A stretch of DNA of 20,661 nt from Bacteroidota bacterium (GTDB lineage Bacteria; Bacteroidota; Bacteroidia; Bacteroidales; Rikenellaceae), in assembly GCA_023413645.1 (NCBI GenBank), contig JAEZPN010000038.1:1-20661 (forward strand). Reading direction: 5' to 3'. How positions within the stretch are numbered: position 1 is the first letter of the stretch; the number at the start of each line of letters is the position of its first letter. Below are positions 8,092-15,148 of the stretch, piece by piece. Position numbers and translations under genes: made by a program. The notes below the pieces were generated by a model, which did no database searches, was not told the DNA's origin, and worked only from the letters and a program-made list of their open reading frames with translations.

Positions 8092-8174
8092 ACGCTCTCT
8101 TGTTGGCTGATAATCTCAACAACTCAGCATTTAGACGAAAAACCTATTATAGAATAACTAAAACCTAAGACTAT

Positions 8175-10301
8175 ATGAAAAGACTATTTACAACAATTAT
8201 GACGCTCCTCGCGGCGGCAACTGCAATGGCGCAGGTTAGCTACCTCGAGATGGTCGAGGCGCGTGAGGTGCCTGCAAAGTACATAGCGCCCGGATCACTT
8301 ACACCCGTTGAGGGTACACACCAGTATATGGAACTTGATGGCCGTAGCGTTGTGCTCTACGACTACAACAAGGAGTCGGAAGGTAAGGTCGTGTTCACCA
8401 CCGACAACCTCATCATGTCGTATGTAAAGTCTCCAGATGGCACTATGGCGCTCTACGAGAAGTGGGAGGGTGAGTCACCCCGCAAGGAGATATACCGCCA
8501 CTCGTTCACCTCGGACTACTACATTGCATGCCCCGATGGCTCGACAATCAAGATTGATGACGTTCGCGACATATCGTTCTCGCCCGACAATCGCTTCCTC
8601 GCGATGAGCTACAACAACGATATTTTCGTCTATGACCTCGTTACAAACGAGATATACAACATCACCTCTGATGGAGAGTGGAATCATATTATCAACGGTA
8701 CTACCGACTGGGTCTACGAGGAGGAGTATGGCTTCACTAAGGCTTACGCATTCTCTAACGACGGTCGCGAGATTGCATACCTCAAGTTTGATGAGAGCCG
8801 TGTTAAGGAGTTCGAGATGATGCGCTTCGATAACACGCTCTACAACAAGGCTTACAGCTTCAAGTATCCTAAGGCAGGTGACGACAACTCTATCGTTACC
8901 CTCCATGTCTATGACCTCTATAGCGGTGAGACACGCGAGGTGTCTGTAGGAGACAACACTGACCAGTATATCCCCCGCATCGGCTACACACCCGCAGGTA
9001 ACCTCTTCTTCTATCGCGTCAACCGCCTCCAGAACCACTTCGAGGTTGTTATGGTTGAGGCTGATGGCACACAGCGCGTAATCTACGACGAGCAGGACGA
9101 GCGCTACGTAGAGCGTCCCAACGAGGCTACTATCACCTTTATCGACAAGGAGCACTTCATCGTGCGCGAGGAGACTACAACAGGCTGGTTCCACCTCTAC
9201 CTACACTCAGTAACTGAGGGTCGCCTCAACGCTATCACTGCGGGCGAGTGGGAGGTAACACAGCTTGTCGGCCTTTCGGCCGACCACAAGACTGTATATT
9301 ACATGTCAACCGAGAAGTCGCCTCTTGAGCGTCACCTCTACTCTGTAAATATCGACGGCAAGAAGAAGCAGTGCTTGCTCTCTAAGCCTGGCTACTGGCG
9401 CGTATATCCTTCAGCAGATATGAAGTTCTTCGCTGCGGAGCACTCTGCAACAGACTGCTATCCCACAGCTGCAGTATACAACGCTAAGGGCAAGGAGGTA
9501 CGCTCGTTGATGCTCGACAAGAAGAGCAACGATAAGCCTGCATATCAGCGTAACTATGAGACATTTACCACTGAGCGTGGCGATGAGTTGCAGTACTTCC
9601 TCATCTACCCCGAGGACTTCAACCCATCTAAGAAGTATCCCGTACTCATCACTCAGTACTCTGGTCCTGGCTCACAGCAGATTGAGAACCGTTACACTAC
9701 CGACTGGGAGGAGACCCTCGCACGCAACGGCTATATCGTAGCATGCTGCGACGCTCGTGGTACTGGCTACCGCGGTGAGGAGTACAAGAAGGTGACATAC
9801 GCAAACCTCGGTAACGCAGAGGTTGAGGATCAGATATCATTCGCACGTCACCTCGCACGTCAGGAGTTTATCGACGCCTCACGTGTAGGTATCTACGGTT
9901 GGTCATATGGTGGTTTCATGGCCCTCGGCTGCGCACTCAAGGGTGACGGCATCTTCAAGGTGGCTATCGCCGTAGCTCCCGTGACATCATGGCGCTACTA
10001 CGACTCTATCTACACCGAGATTTACAACGGTCTTCCCTCACTCAACCCCGAGGGTTACGACAATAACTCACCCATCAACTTCGCTGACCGCCTCTCTGAT
10101 AAGACACGTCTCCTTATCATTCATGGCACCGCAGATGACAACGTGCACTTCCAGAACACTATCGAGATGTGTCGCGCACTCAACCGCTCTGCGAAGCAGT
10201 ATGATATGATGGTATATCCCGACCAGAACCACTCTATGCGTCCCAACGACATGATGAACGTGCGTCAGAAGATGGTGGATTATTGCCTCGAAAACCTGTA
10301 A
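8175..10301 (+). CDS. Secreted dipeptidyl/prolyl peptidase, DPP-IV-like (S9B)
   Basis: 708 residues with a Sec signal peptide (about 1-19, ending AMA-Q), an N-terminal beta-propeller (about 40-460) and a C-terminal alpha/beta hydrolase domain. Ser577 in GWSYGG, the Asp in GTADDN (654-656) and His686 in NHSM form the catalytic triad. The DWVYEEE motif (Glu182-184) matches the Glu pair that holds the substrate N-terminus in dipeptidyl peptidase IV, so release of Xaa-Pro dipeptides in the periplasm is the best prediction; a prolyl tripeptidyl peptidase is the alternative. No clear promoter is seen in the 83-bp gap upstream, so it may be read from the glucosaminidase unit. The TAA stop is shared with hairpin element copy 2. 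Confidence 0.9.
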   Translation: MKRLFTTIMTLLAAATAMAQVSYLEMVEAREVPAKYIAPGSLTPVEGTHQYMELDGRSVVLYDYNKESEGKVVFTTDNLIMSYVKSPDGTMALYEKWEGESPRKEIYRHSFTSDYYIACPDGSTIKIDDVRDISFSPDNRFLAMSYNNDIFVYDLVTNEIYNITSDGEWNHIINGTTDWVYEEEYGFTKAYAFSNDGREIAYLKFDESRVKEFEMMRFDNTLYNKAYSFKYPKAGDDNSIVTLHVYDLYSGETREVSVGDNTDQYIPRIGYTPAGNLFFYRVNRLQNHFEVVMVEADGTQRVIYDEQDERYVERPNEATITFIDKEHFIVREETTTGWFHLYLHSVTEGRLNAITAGEWEVTQLVGLSADHKTVYYMSTEKSPLERHLYSVNIDGKKKQCLLSKPGYWRVYPSADMKFFAAEHSATDCYPTAAVYNAKGKEVRSLMLDKKSNDKPAYQRNYETFTTERGDELQYFLIYPEDFNPSKKYPVLITQYSGPGSQQIENRYTTDWEETLARNGYIVACCDARGTGYRGEEYKKVTYANLGNAEVEDQISFARHLARQEFIDASRVGIYGWSYGGFMALGCALKGDGIFKVAIAVAPVTSWRYYDSIYTEIYNGLPSLNPEGYDNNSPINFADRLSDKTRLLIIHGTADDNVHFQNTIEMCRALNRSAKQYDMMVYPDQNHSMRPNDMMNVRQKMVDYCLENL

Positions 10302-10430
10302 TTTGTTGTGATAAGCCGCAATCTGCGGCACATCTCTAAAAGTAGACCACCCAGGGCTGTACTACTCTGTACTATCCCTGGGTGGTCTCTTTTGCGATGC
10401 GCCACATCTCACGGCTTCTGACAACAAATT
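10300..10430 (+). repeat. Dispersed hairpin element, copy 2
   Basis: 131 bp, starting on the last two bases of the DPP stop codon. The ends are AATTTGTTGT and ACAACAAATT: position 6 is G where other copies have C, and the opposite end carries the matching C for G. The small hairpin is GCCGC-AATCT-GCGGC; the next terminal-stem block is AAGCCG / CGGCTT instead of AAGGGG / CCCCTT. The central stem is AGACCACCCAGGG / CCCTGGGTGGTCT with GTAC/GTAC near the tip. It is the most diverged copy in sequence but retains every helix. The gap 10302-10773 holds copies 2 and 3, a 9-bp array, a small palindrome and the lepA promoter. Confidence 0.9.
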
Positions 10431-10431
10431 C

Positions 10432-10556
10432 TTTCTTGTGATAAGGGGTCATCTGCGACCTCTCAATCAATAGCCCGAATGGGACGTACGTCAAGTACTA
10501 CCCATCCGGGCTATTTTCATGTCGAGGCCACATCTAACCCCTTCTGACAAGAAATT
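10432..10556 (+). repeat. Dispersed hairpin element, copy 3
   Basis: 125 bp, abutting copy 2 in tandem (the first AA of the left end is replaced). Almost identical to copy 1: the aligned internal sequence differs only in the central stem, AATAGCCCG / CGGGCTATT here against AATAGTCAG / CTGGCTATT, turning a T·G wobble into C-G and an A-T pair into C-G. It ends ACAAGAAATT at 10556. The conserved 18-bp tail seen after copies 1, 4 and 6 is not present in the same form. Confidence 0.9.
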
Positions 10557-10579
10557 GATCTTACCGTTTGGGTGGTCTC

Positions 10580-10669
10580 CCCTAATTTCCCTAATTTCCC
10601 TAAACTCCCTAAACTCCCTAAACTCCCTAAATTCCCTAATCTCCTTAACTTCCTTATTCTCCCTAATTT
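10580..10669. repeat. Tandem array of ten 9-bp repeats (CCCTAAAYT)
   Basis: Ten consecutive 9-bp units, CCCTAATTT twice, CCCTAAACT three times, then CCCTAAATT, CCCTAATCT, CCTTAACTT, CCTTATTCT and CCCTAATTT. Identical units in the centre and decayed units on one side suggest slippage-driven expansion. The array lies between hairpin copy 3 and the lepA promoter. Confidence 0.9.
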
Positions 10670-10693
10670 CGTGAATTACCGCAAATTGTTGGC

Positions 10694-10713
10694 ATGAGAT
10701 TTTATAATCTCAT
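10694..10713. promoter_or_regulatory. Perfect palindrome in the lepA promoter region, possible operator
   Basis: ATGAGATT-TTAT-AATCTCAT, 8-bp arms with a 4-bp centre, ends 10 bp before the -7 box of lepA and covers its -33 region. It could be a repressor or activator site or just an AT-rich hairpin; no regulator is identified. Confidence 0.45.
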
Positions 10714-10723
10714 AAAAATGATG

Positions 10724-10731
10724 TATATTTG
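10724..10731 (+). promoter_or_regulatory. Promoter -7 box for lepA (TATATTTG)
   Basis: TATATTTG, a full match to TAnnTTTG, 42 bp upstream of the lepA ATG. No good -33 TTTG is seen; that region is occupied by the palindrome at 10694-10713. Confidence 0.6.
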
Positions 10732-10773
10732 CAGACTAAATTTACATTATTGAATATTAAGTTGTCGCGACAG

Positions 10774-12318
10774 ATGAAGAACATTCGCAACTTTTGCATT
10801 ATAGCACACATCGACCACGGTAAGAGTACCCTTGCCGACCGTCTCTTGGAGAAGACAAACACCTTGAACCAGCGCGAGATGCAGGCACAGGTGCTCGACG
10901 ATATGGACCTCGAGCGCGAGAAGGGTATCACCATCAAGAGTCACGCAATCCAGATGGAGTACAACGCGCGTAGCGGCCAGAAGTACACACTCAACCTCAT
11001 CGACACCCCAGGACACGTCGACTTCTCGTACGAGGTGTCGCGCGCTATCGCATCATGTGAGGGTGCGCTCCTTGTTGTTGATGCTACACAGGGTATTCAG
11101 GCTCAGACAATCTCAAACCTCTACCTTGCCCTTGGCCAGGACCTCGAGATTATCCCCGTGCTCAACAAGATTGACTGTGAGTCAGCTATGATCGACGAGG
11201 TGAAGGACCAGATTATCGACCTTATCGGCTGCAAGGAGGAGGAGATTCTCTTGGCATCGGGTAAGACAGGTCAGGGTGTTGAGGAGGTACTCGAGGCTAT
11301 CGTAGAGCGCATTCCCGCTCCCGATGGTGATGAAAATGCACCCCTCCAGGCCCTTATCTTCGACTCTGTATTCAACCCCTTCCGTGGTGTAATTGCCTAC
11401 TTCCGTGTTATGAACGGCACAATCCGCAAGGGTGACCACGTTAAGTTCTTCAACACAGGCAGCGAGTACGACGCCGACGAGATTGGTGTTTTGAAACTCA
11501 AGATGTCGGAGCGTGGCGAGATTAAGGCGGGTGACGTAGGTTACATCTGCTCGGGTATCAAGAACTCTACAGACGTAAAGGTGGGTGACACAATCACCTC
11601 TGTTGCGAACCCATGTACCGAGTCTATCGCAGGTTTCGAGGATGTAAAGCCCATGGTCTTCGCGGGTGTATACCCCGTTGAGGCAGATCAGTATGAGGAC
11701 CTCCGCGCATCGCTCGAGAAGCTCAAACTCAACGACGCATCGCTCACATTCGAGCCCGAGAGCTCACTTGCCCTCGGTTTCGGTTTCCGTTGTGGCTTCC
11801 TTGGCCTTCTCCACATGGAGATTATCCAGGAGCGTCTATATCGTGAGTTTGATATGGATGTTATCACTACCGTGCCCAACGTGTCGTACCACATTACAAC
11901 AACTCAGGGCGAGGAGCTCGAGGTACACAACCCCTCAGGCCTCCCCGAGATTACTAAGGTGGCAAAGATTGAGGAACCCTATATCCTCGCACAGATAATC
12001 ACCAAAGCCGACTTCCTCGGCAATGTCCTCAAGCTCTGCATCGACAAGCGTGGCGTGATGAAGAACCAGACGTTCATCACTCAGGACCGCGTGGAGGTAA
12101 ACTTCGAGATGCCACTTTCGGAGATTGTCTTCGACTTCTACGACAAGCTTAAGAGTATCTCTAAGGGCTACGCATCATTCGACTACCACCGCACTGGTTA
12201 TCAGTTAAGTAAGCTTGCGAAGCTCGATATTCTCCTCAATGGTGAGGCTGTCGATGCCCTCTCGTCACTTATCTACGCCGACCACGCCTACGACTTCGGT
12301 CGCAAGATGTGCGAGTAG
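10774..12318 (+). CDS. lepA: Elongation factor 4 (LepA), cut short by in-frame TAG
   Basis: Ribosomal GTPase of the EF-G-like translational factor family. The start ATG at 10774 gives MKNIRNFCIIAHIDHGKST, the canonical LepA beginning; an in-frame TTG at 10729 lies inside the promoter box and is rejected. P-loop AHIDHGKST (11-19), switch II DTPGHVDF (77-84) and the LepA-specific ...LGFGFRCGFLGLLHMEI block are intact. Translation stops at TAG 12316-12318 (codon 515), where LepA proteins usually have Lys in a GRxxxEKxKxLIPRQQFDIAIQ context. Reading through would continue in the same frame for 81 well-conserved codons to TAA 12562-12564, a normal 596-codon length. As written, the product lacks most of the C-terminal domain that contacts the A-site tRNA. 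Confidence 0.92.
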   Translation: MKNIRNFCIIAHIDHGKSTLADRLLEKTNTLNQREMQAQVLDDMDLEREKGITIKSHAIQMEYNARSGQKYTLNLIDTPGHVDFSYEVSRAIASCEGALLVVDATQGIQAQTISNLYLALGQDLEIIPVLNKIDCESAMIDEVKDQIIDLIGCKEEEILLASGKTGQGVEEVLEAIVERIPAPDGDENAPLQALIFDSVFNPFRGVIAYFRVMNGTIRKGDHVKFFNTGSEYDADEIGVLKLKMSERGEIKAGDVGYICSGIKNSTDVKVGDTITSVANPCTESIAGFEDVKPMVFAGVYPVEADQYEDLRASLEKLKLNDASLTFEPESSLALGFGFRCGFLGLLHMEIIQERLYREFDMDVITTVPNVSYHITTTQGEELEVHNPSGLPEITKVAKIEEPYILAQIITKADFLGNVLKLCIDKRGVMKNQTFITQDRVEVNFEMPLSEIVFDFYDKLKSISKGYASFDYHRTGYQLSKLAKLDILLNGEAVDALSSLIYADHAYDFGRKMCE

Positions 12319-12564
12319 CTTAAGGAGCTCATCCCCCGCCAGCAGTTCGACATCGCTATTCAGGCCGCTATCGGTGCGAAGATTATCGCCCGCGAGACTG
12401 TAAAGGCTGTGCGTAAGGATGTAACCGCGAAGTGTTATGGCGGTGATATCTCACGTAAGCGTAAGCTTTTGGAGAAGCAGAAGGCGGGTAAGAAGCGTAT
12501 GCGCCAGATTGGTTCAGTTCAGGTGCCACAGTCTGCCTTCCTTGCTGTTTTGAAGATGGATTAA
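12319..12564 (+). pseudogene. lepA: Detached C-terminal part of lepA after the amber codon
   Basis: 81 codons in the same frame as lepA, starting LKELIPRQQFDIAIQAAIGA and including the CYGGDISRKRKLLEKQKAGK block and a QVPQSAFLAVLK end, all strongly conserved in LepA. No start codon lies near its beginning, so it is expressed only if TAG is read through or is a sequencing error. Preservation of the sequence argues that the TAG is recent or not real. The TAA stop is shared with hairpin element copy 4. Confidence 0.85.
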
Positions 12565-12686
12565 TTTCTTGTGATAAGGGGTCGATTGCGGCCCCTAACT
12601 AAAATTTTAGCAATGGGTCGTACGCCCAAGTACTACCCATCGCAAAAATTTTCGCCGAGTACTCGGCGCCCTTCTAACAAGAAATT
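12563..12686 (+). repeat. Dispersed hairpin element, copy 4
   Basis: 124 bp, starting on the last two bases of the lepA frame's TAA. Ends AATTTCTTGT / ACAAGAAATT. The first hairpin is GGGGTCG-ATT-GCGGCCCC, the central stem AAAATTTTAGCAATGGG pairs with CCCATCGCAAAAATTTT, and the apical GTAC/GTAC and ATGGG/CCCAT are kept. The right part contains GCCGAGTACTCGGC, a local palindrome specific to this copy. A tail TTGGGTGCGGTGCTAAT follows at 12686-12702. Confidence 0.9.
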
Positions 12687-12716
12687 TGGGTGCGGTGCTA
12701 ATTGATTGTAGCACTG

Positions 12717-12770
12717 CCCTAAACTCCCTAAATTCCCTAAACTCCCTAAGCTCTCTAAGTTCCCTAACCA
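12717..12770. repeat. Tandem array of six 9-bp repeats (CCCTAAAYT)
   Basis: Six units: CCCTAAACT, CCCTAAATT, CCCTAAACT, CCCTAAGCT, CTCTAAGTT, CCCTAACCA. It sits just after hairpin copy 4 and its tail, and 31 bp before the fucosidase ATG. No TAnnTTTG promoter is seen between lepA and the fucosidase, so this array occupies the place where a promoter would be expected. Confidence 0.85.
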
Positions 12771-12801
12771 ACCTTACAAAACCAACCTAACACCTATAAC
12801 T

Positions 12802-14106
12802 ATGAAAAAACTTACATTAACGCTTCTCATGGCGTTTGCTCTATGCAGCCTCTCGGCACAGGGTTATATACCCTCTGAGGAGGTGCGTCGCTCGCAGCAG
12901 GAGTTCTCCGAGGACCGCTTCGGTATCTTCATTCACTGGGGTATCTACAGCATGTATGCCCAGGGTGAGTGGTACTTGCAGAATGCGCAGGGCATCCAGC
13001 GCGATGAGTATGCCAAGGCTGCTGATGCCTTCTATCCCCACCGCTTCGACGCTAAGGAGTGGGTGGCTGCAATCAAGGCTTCGGGTGCTAAATATATCTG
13101 TTTCACAACACGTCACCACGATAGCTTCTCGATGTGGGACACCGCAGAGTCGGAGTTTAACATTGTGGATGCTACACCCTTTAAGCGCGACGTACTCAAG
13201 GAGTTAACCGACGAGTGCCACAAGCAGGGTATCGCCGTACACCTCTACTATTCGCACGCCGATTGGTCGCGCGACGACTACCCACGTGGTCGCACAGGTT
13301 GGGGTGTTGCAGGTCGCGACTATACCAAGATGAGTTGGGATAGCTACTTCACTTTTATGAACAACCAGATTACCGAGTTGCTCACAAACTATGGTCCTAT
13401 CCGTGCTATGTGGTTTGACGGCTGGTGGGACCACGAGGAGGATGCTACGCCTTTCGACTGGCACCTCGACGAGCAGTATGCTCTCGTGCATGGCTTGCAG
13501 CCCTCGTGCATGGTTGCCAACAACCACCATGTGACACCTTTCGAGGGTGAGGATATTCAGATTTTTGAGCGTGACCTCCCCGGTGAGAACTCTCACGGCC
13601 TCTCGGGTCAGGACATCAGTAAGCTTCCTCTCGAGACTTGTCAGACAATGAACGGCATGTGGGGTTATAAGGTTGTAGATCAGAATTATAAGTCTACAAA
13701 TACACTTATCCGCTACCTCGTAAGCACAGCAAGCAAGGGTGCTAACTTGCTCCTTAACGTAGGTCCTCAGCCCAATGGTGAACTTCCTGCAGTTGCTGTA
13801 GAGCGTATGTACGAGATGGGCGAGTGGATGAAGGTAAATGGCGAGTCTGTATATGGCACCACAGCGGGTGATATACCACAGCAGGATTGGGGTTGCACAA
13901 CACGTAAGGGTGACCGCCTCTATGTTCACATCTTCGAGCTCAACTACGACATGTTGTACCTCCCCTTGGAGTGCAAAGTAGTATCGGCAAAGGCTCTTGA
14001 GGATGGTAAGGAGCTTAAGTTCCAGAAGGTCAAGGGTGGCATACTCTTGGAGGTCGGCAAGGTGCAGGATAAGGCAGACTACGTAGTAGAGCTTATCACA
14101 AAGTAA
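12802..14106 (+). CDS. Secreted alpha-L-fucosidase, GH29
   Basis: 434 residues with a Sec signal peptide (about 1-19, ending LSA-Q). The catalytic (beta/alpha)8 domain begins with FGIFIHWGIYSMYAQGEWY (40-58), followed by YICFTTRHHDSFSMWDT and LYYSHADW, all GH29 landmarks. Asp206 in MWFDGWWDH is the expected nucleophile; Glu256 in IFERDLPG is a candidate acid/base. The segment STASKGANLLLNVGPQPNGELP and a short C-terminal beta domain (about 355-434) complete the family layout. It would release terminal L-fucose from host mucin-type or dietary glycans in the periplasm. There are no SusC/SusD genes nearby, so it is not in an obvious polysaccharide-utilisation locus. The next gene starts 24 bp downstream. 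Confidence 0.92.
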   Translation: MKKLTLTLLMAFALCSLSAQGYIPSEEVRRSQQEFSEDRFGIFIHWGIYSMYAQGEWYLQNAQGIQRDEYAKAADAFYPHRFDAKEWVAAIKASGAKYICFTTRHHDSFSMWDTAESEFNIVDATPFKRDVLKELTDECHKQGIAVHLYYSHADWSRDDYPRGRTGWGVAGRDYTKMSWDSYFTFMNNQITELLTNYGPIRAMWFDGWWDHEEDATPFDWHLDEQYALVHGLQPSCMVANNHHVTPFEGEDIQIFERDLPGENSHGLSGQDISKLPLETCQTMNGMWGYKVVDQNYKSTNTLIRYLVSTASKGANLLLNVGPQPNGELPAVAVERMYEMGEWMKVNGESVYGTTAGDIPQQDWGCTTRKGDRLYVHIFELNYDMLYLPLECKVVSAKALEDGKELKFQKVKGGILLEVGKVQDKADYVVELITK

Positions 14107-14130
14107 ATCTGATAATATAAGTTTTGCGCT

Positions 14131-14988
14131 ATGAAAAAGTTATTGTTGGGCGCTGTTGCTCTGTTTGCTGTAGCCTGCGCAGAGAAGCCCATTCCAAAGG
14201 AGCTGGACATCCAACCCGAGAATATCGAGTTCTGGGAGGTATGCGAGTCTTCTACAATCTATGAGCTTTACAACTTCTTCTACAATGGCGATGCTGACGC
14301 ATGCGTATTGACTGCTCTTGCTGAGTCTGAGGAGGTAGAGGCAACTGAGGTTGTTGAGGAGACTGAGGCAACTGAGGAGACTGAGACTGCTGAGGTAGAG
14401 GTTGTTAAGGAGGAGAATCTTCATCCTTTCTCTTCACTTCTCGTAGCAGAGTATCCTTTCAAGGATCGTGAGGGTAAGACTCAGACATGTCGCGTTGGTG
14501 GTCACGTTTTTGCTGCTGCTGCCAAGAAAGAGAATATAGAACTTATAAACCGATATCTTGAGTTGGAGAGTGTAAGGGAGGCTTTGTATGGGATTCTCAA
14601 TGGAGAAGGCATGCTTGCATGGTCCTACAAAAACACAATGGAAAACTCTCGCGGTGGCGTTTATCTGCTCTACGCTCTCCAGGGCAACGGTGGCTTGTTT
14701 CCCGCAATGGATGGTTCAGGTATTGTTGAGGCAAAGGCTGTTGAGGGTATGTTTGGTGGCTTCGAGGTATCTATTACAATGAACAGAGATGCTGCTGTGG
14801 AGTGGGCTAACCTCACTGAGAAGAACATCGGCAAGCCCCTCGCTATCGTTATGGATAATGTAGTTTACTCTGCACCTAACGTAAACGATCGTATCGAGGG
14901 TGGTAAATCGACAATCTCTGGAGCATTTACCAAGTCGGAGGCTGAGGCCTTTGCTCGTGCACTTAATCATCGTGCACATAATCATTAG
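14131..14988 (+). CDS. Lipoprotein made of a detached SecD periplasmic (P1) domain
   Basis: 285 residues. MKKLLLGAVALFAVAC looks like a lipoprotein signal with Cys16 as the lipid-modified residue (AVAC is a weak but acceptable lipobox). Residues 32-279 align without large gaps to SecDF residues 214-463: the EFWEVCESSTIYELYNFFYNG start, the Glu/Thr-rich tract (65-96), LLVAEYPFKDREGKTQT, LYALQGNGGL, AMDGSGIVEAKA and LTEKNIGKPLAIVMDNVVYSAPNVNDRI. It has no later membrane segments, no SecD transmembrane part and no SecF part. Cys120 replaces a Gly of SecDF. The C-terminus ends NHRAHNH and a TAG stop. It lies 24 bp after the fucosidase and 160 bp before secDF, with a terminator between. It may be an accessory at the periplasmic face of the translocon, or a non-functional duplicate; the function is inferred. 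Confidence 0.85.
   Translation: MKKLLLGAVALFAVACAEKPIPKELDIQPENIEFWEVCESSTIYELYNFFYNGDADACVLTALAESEEVEATEVVEETEATEETETAEVEVVKEENLHPFSSLLVAEYPFKDREGKTQTCRVGGHVFAAAAKKENIELINRYLELESVREALYGILNGEGMLAWSYKNTMENSRGGVYLLYALQGNGGLFPAMDGSGIVEAKAVEGMFGGFEVSITMNRDAAVEWANLTEKNIGKPLAIVMDNVVYSAPNVNDRIEGGKSTISGAFTKSEAEAFARALNHRAHNH
14225..14517 (+). repeat. Segment almost identical to part of secDF (copy in the lipoprotein)
   Basis: Direct repeat of 15789-16090. By eye there are five substitutions and one 9-bp gap over about 293 bp, within the Glu/Thr tract. Flanking sequence on both sides is much more diverged. Confidence 0.9.
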
Positions 14989-15020
14989 TTGCTGAATTAA
15001 GCGTAAAAGTGTTAAAAATT

Positions 15021-15056
15021 ATCGCAGTCTACGGTTGTAGATTGCGATTTTTTTTA
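15021..15056 (+). terminator. Intrinsic terminator after the SecD-like lipoprotein gene
   Basis: A 12-bp stem, ATCGCAGTCTAC (15021-15032) and GTAGATTGCGAT (15037-15048), with one G·T pair and a GGTT loop, followed by an eight-or-so T run. It separates the lipoprotein transcript from secDF. The -33 box of the secDF promoter lies in its loop and 3' arm. Confidence 0.88.
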
Positions 15057-15064
15057 TATCTTTG
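15035..15064 (+). promoter_or_regulatory. Promoter for secDF, overlapping the upstream terminator
   Basis: TTG at 15035-15037, 19-bp spacer, TATCTTTG at 15057-15064, a close fit to the Bacteroidota consensus. The leader is about 78 nt. Confidence 0.72.
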
Positions 15065-15148
15065 CGCGATTAACGCGCGAATGCACAATGGACGTTGGGC
15101 GCGTGAAACGGAAAATTACATAAATAACAATAACTAAACTTTTTAACA

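Noticed and set aside
8099..8140. Small inverted repeat (TTGTTG / CAACAA) between the unknown gene and the DPP gene as a terminator
   Set aside because: The stem is only 6 bp with a long loop and no T run.
10580..10669. Telomere-like repeats because of CCCTAA
   Set aside because: The unit is 9 bp, not 6, and is internal to a bacterial chromosome-like gene context; the resemblance is superficial.
10729..10773. TTG start for LepA 15 codons upstream
   Set aside because: The TTG is part of the -7 promoter box, and LepA proteins start at MKNIRNF.
14965..14985. Metal-binding His cluster at the end of the SecD-like lipoprotein (NHRAHNH)
   Set aside because: Three His in seven terminal residues at the point where homology to SecDF ends is more likely random sequence after a truncation.
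12316..14988. Genome-wide recoding of TAG as a sense codon
   Set aside because: Only one internal TAG is seen. The SecD-like lipoprotein ends at TAG (14986-14988), although a TAA follows after three more codons, so this one stop is weak evidence. All other genes end at TAA or TGA and carry no internal TAG. A local change in lepA is simpler.
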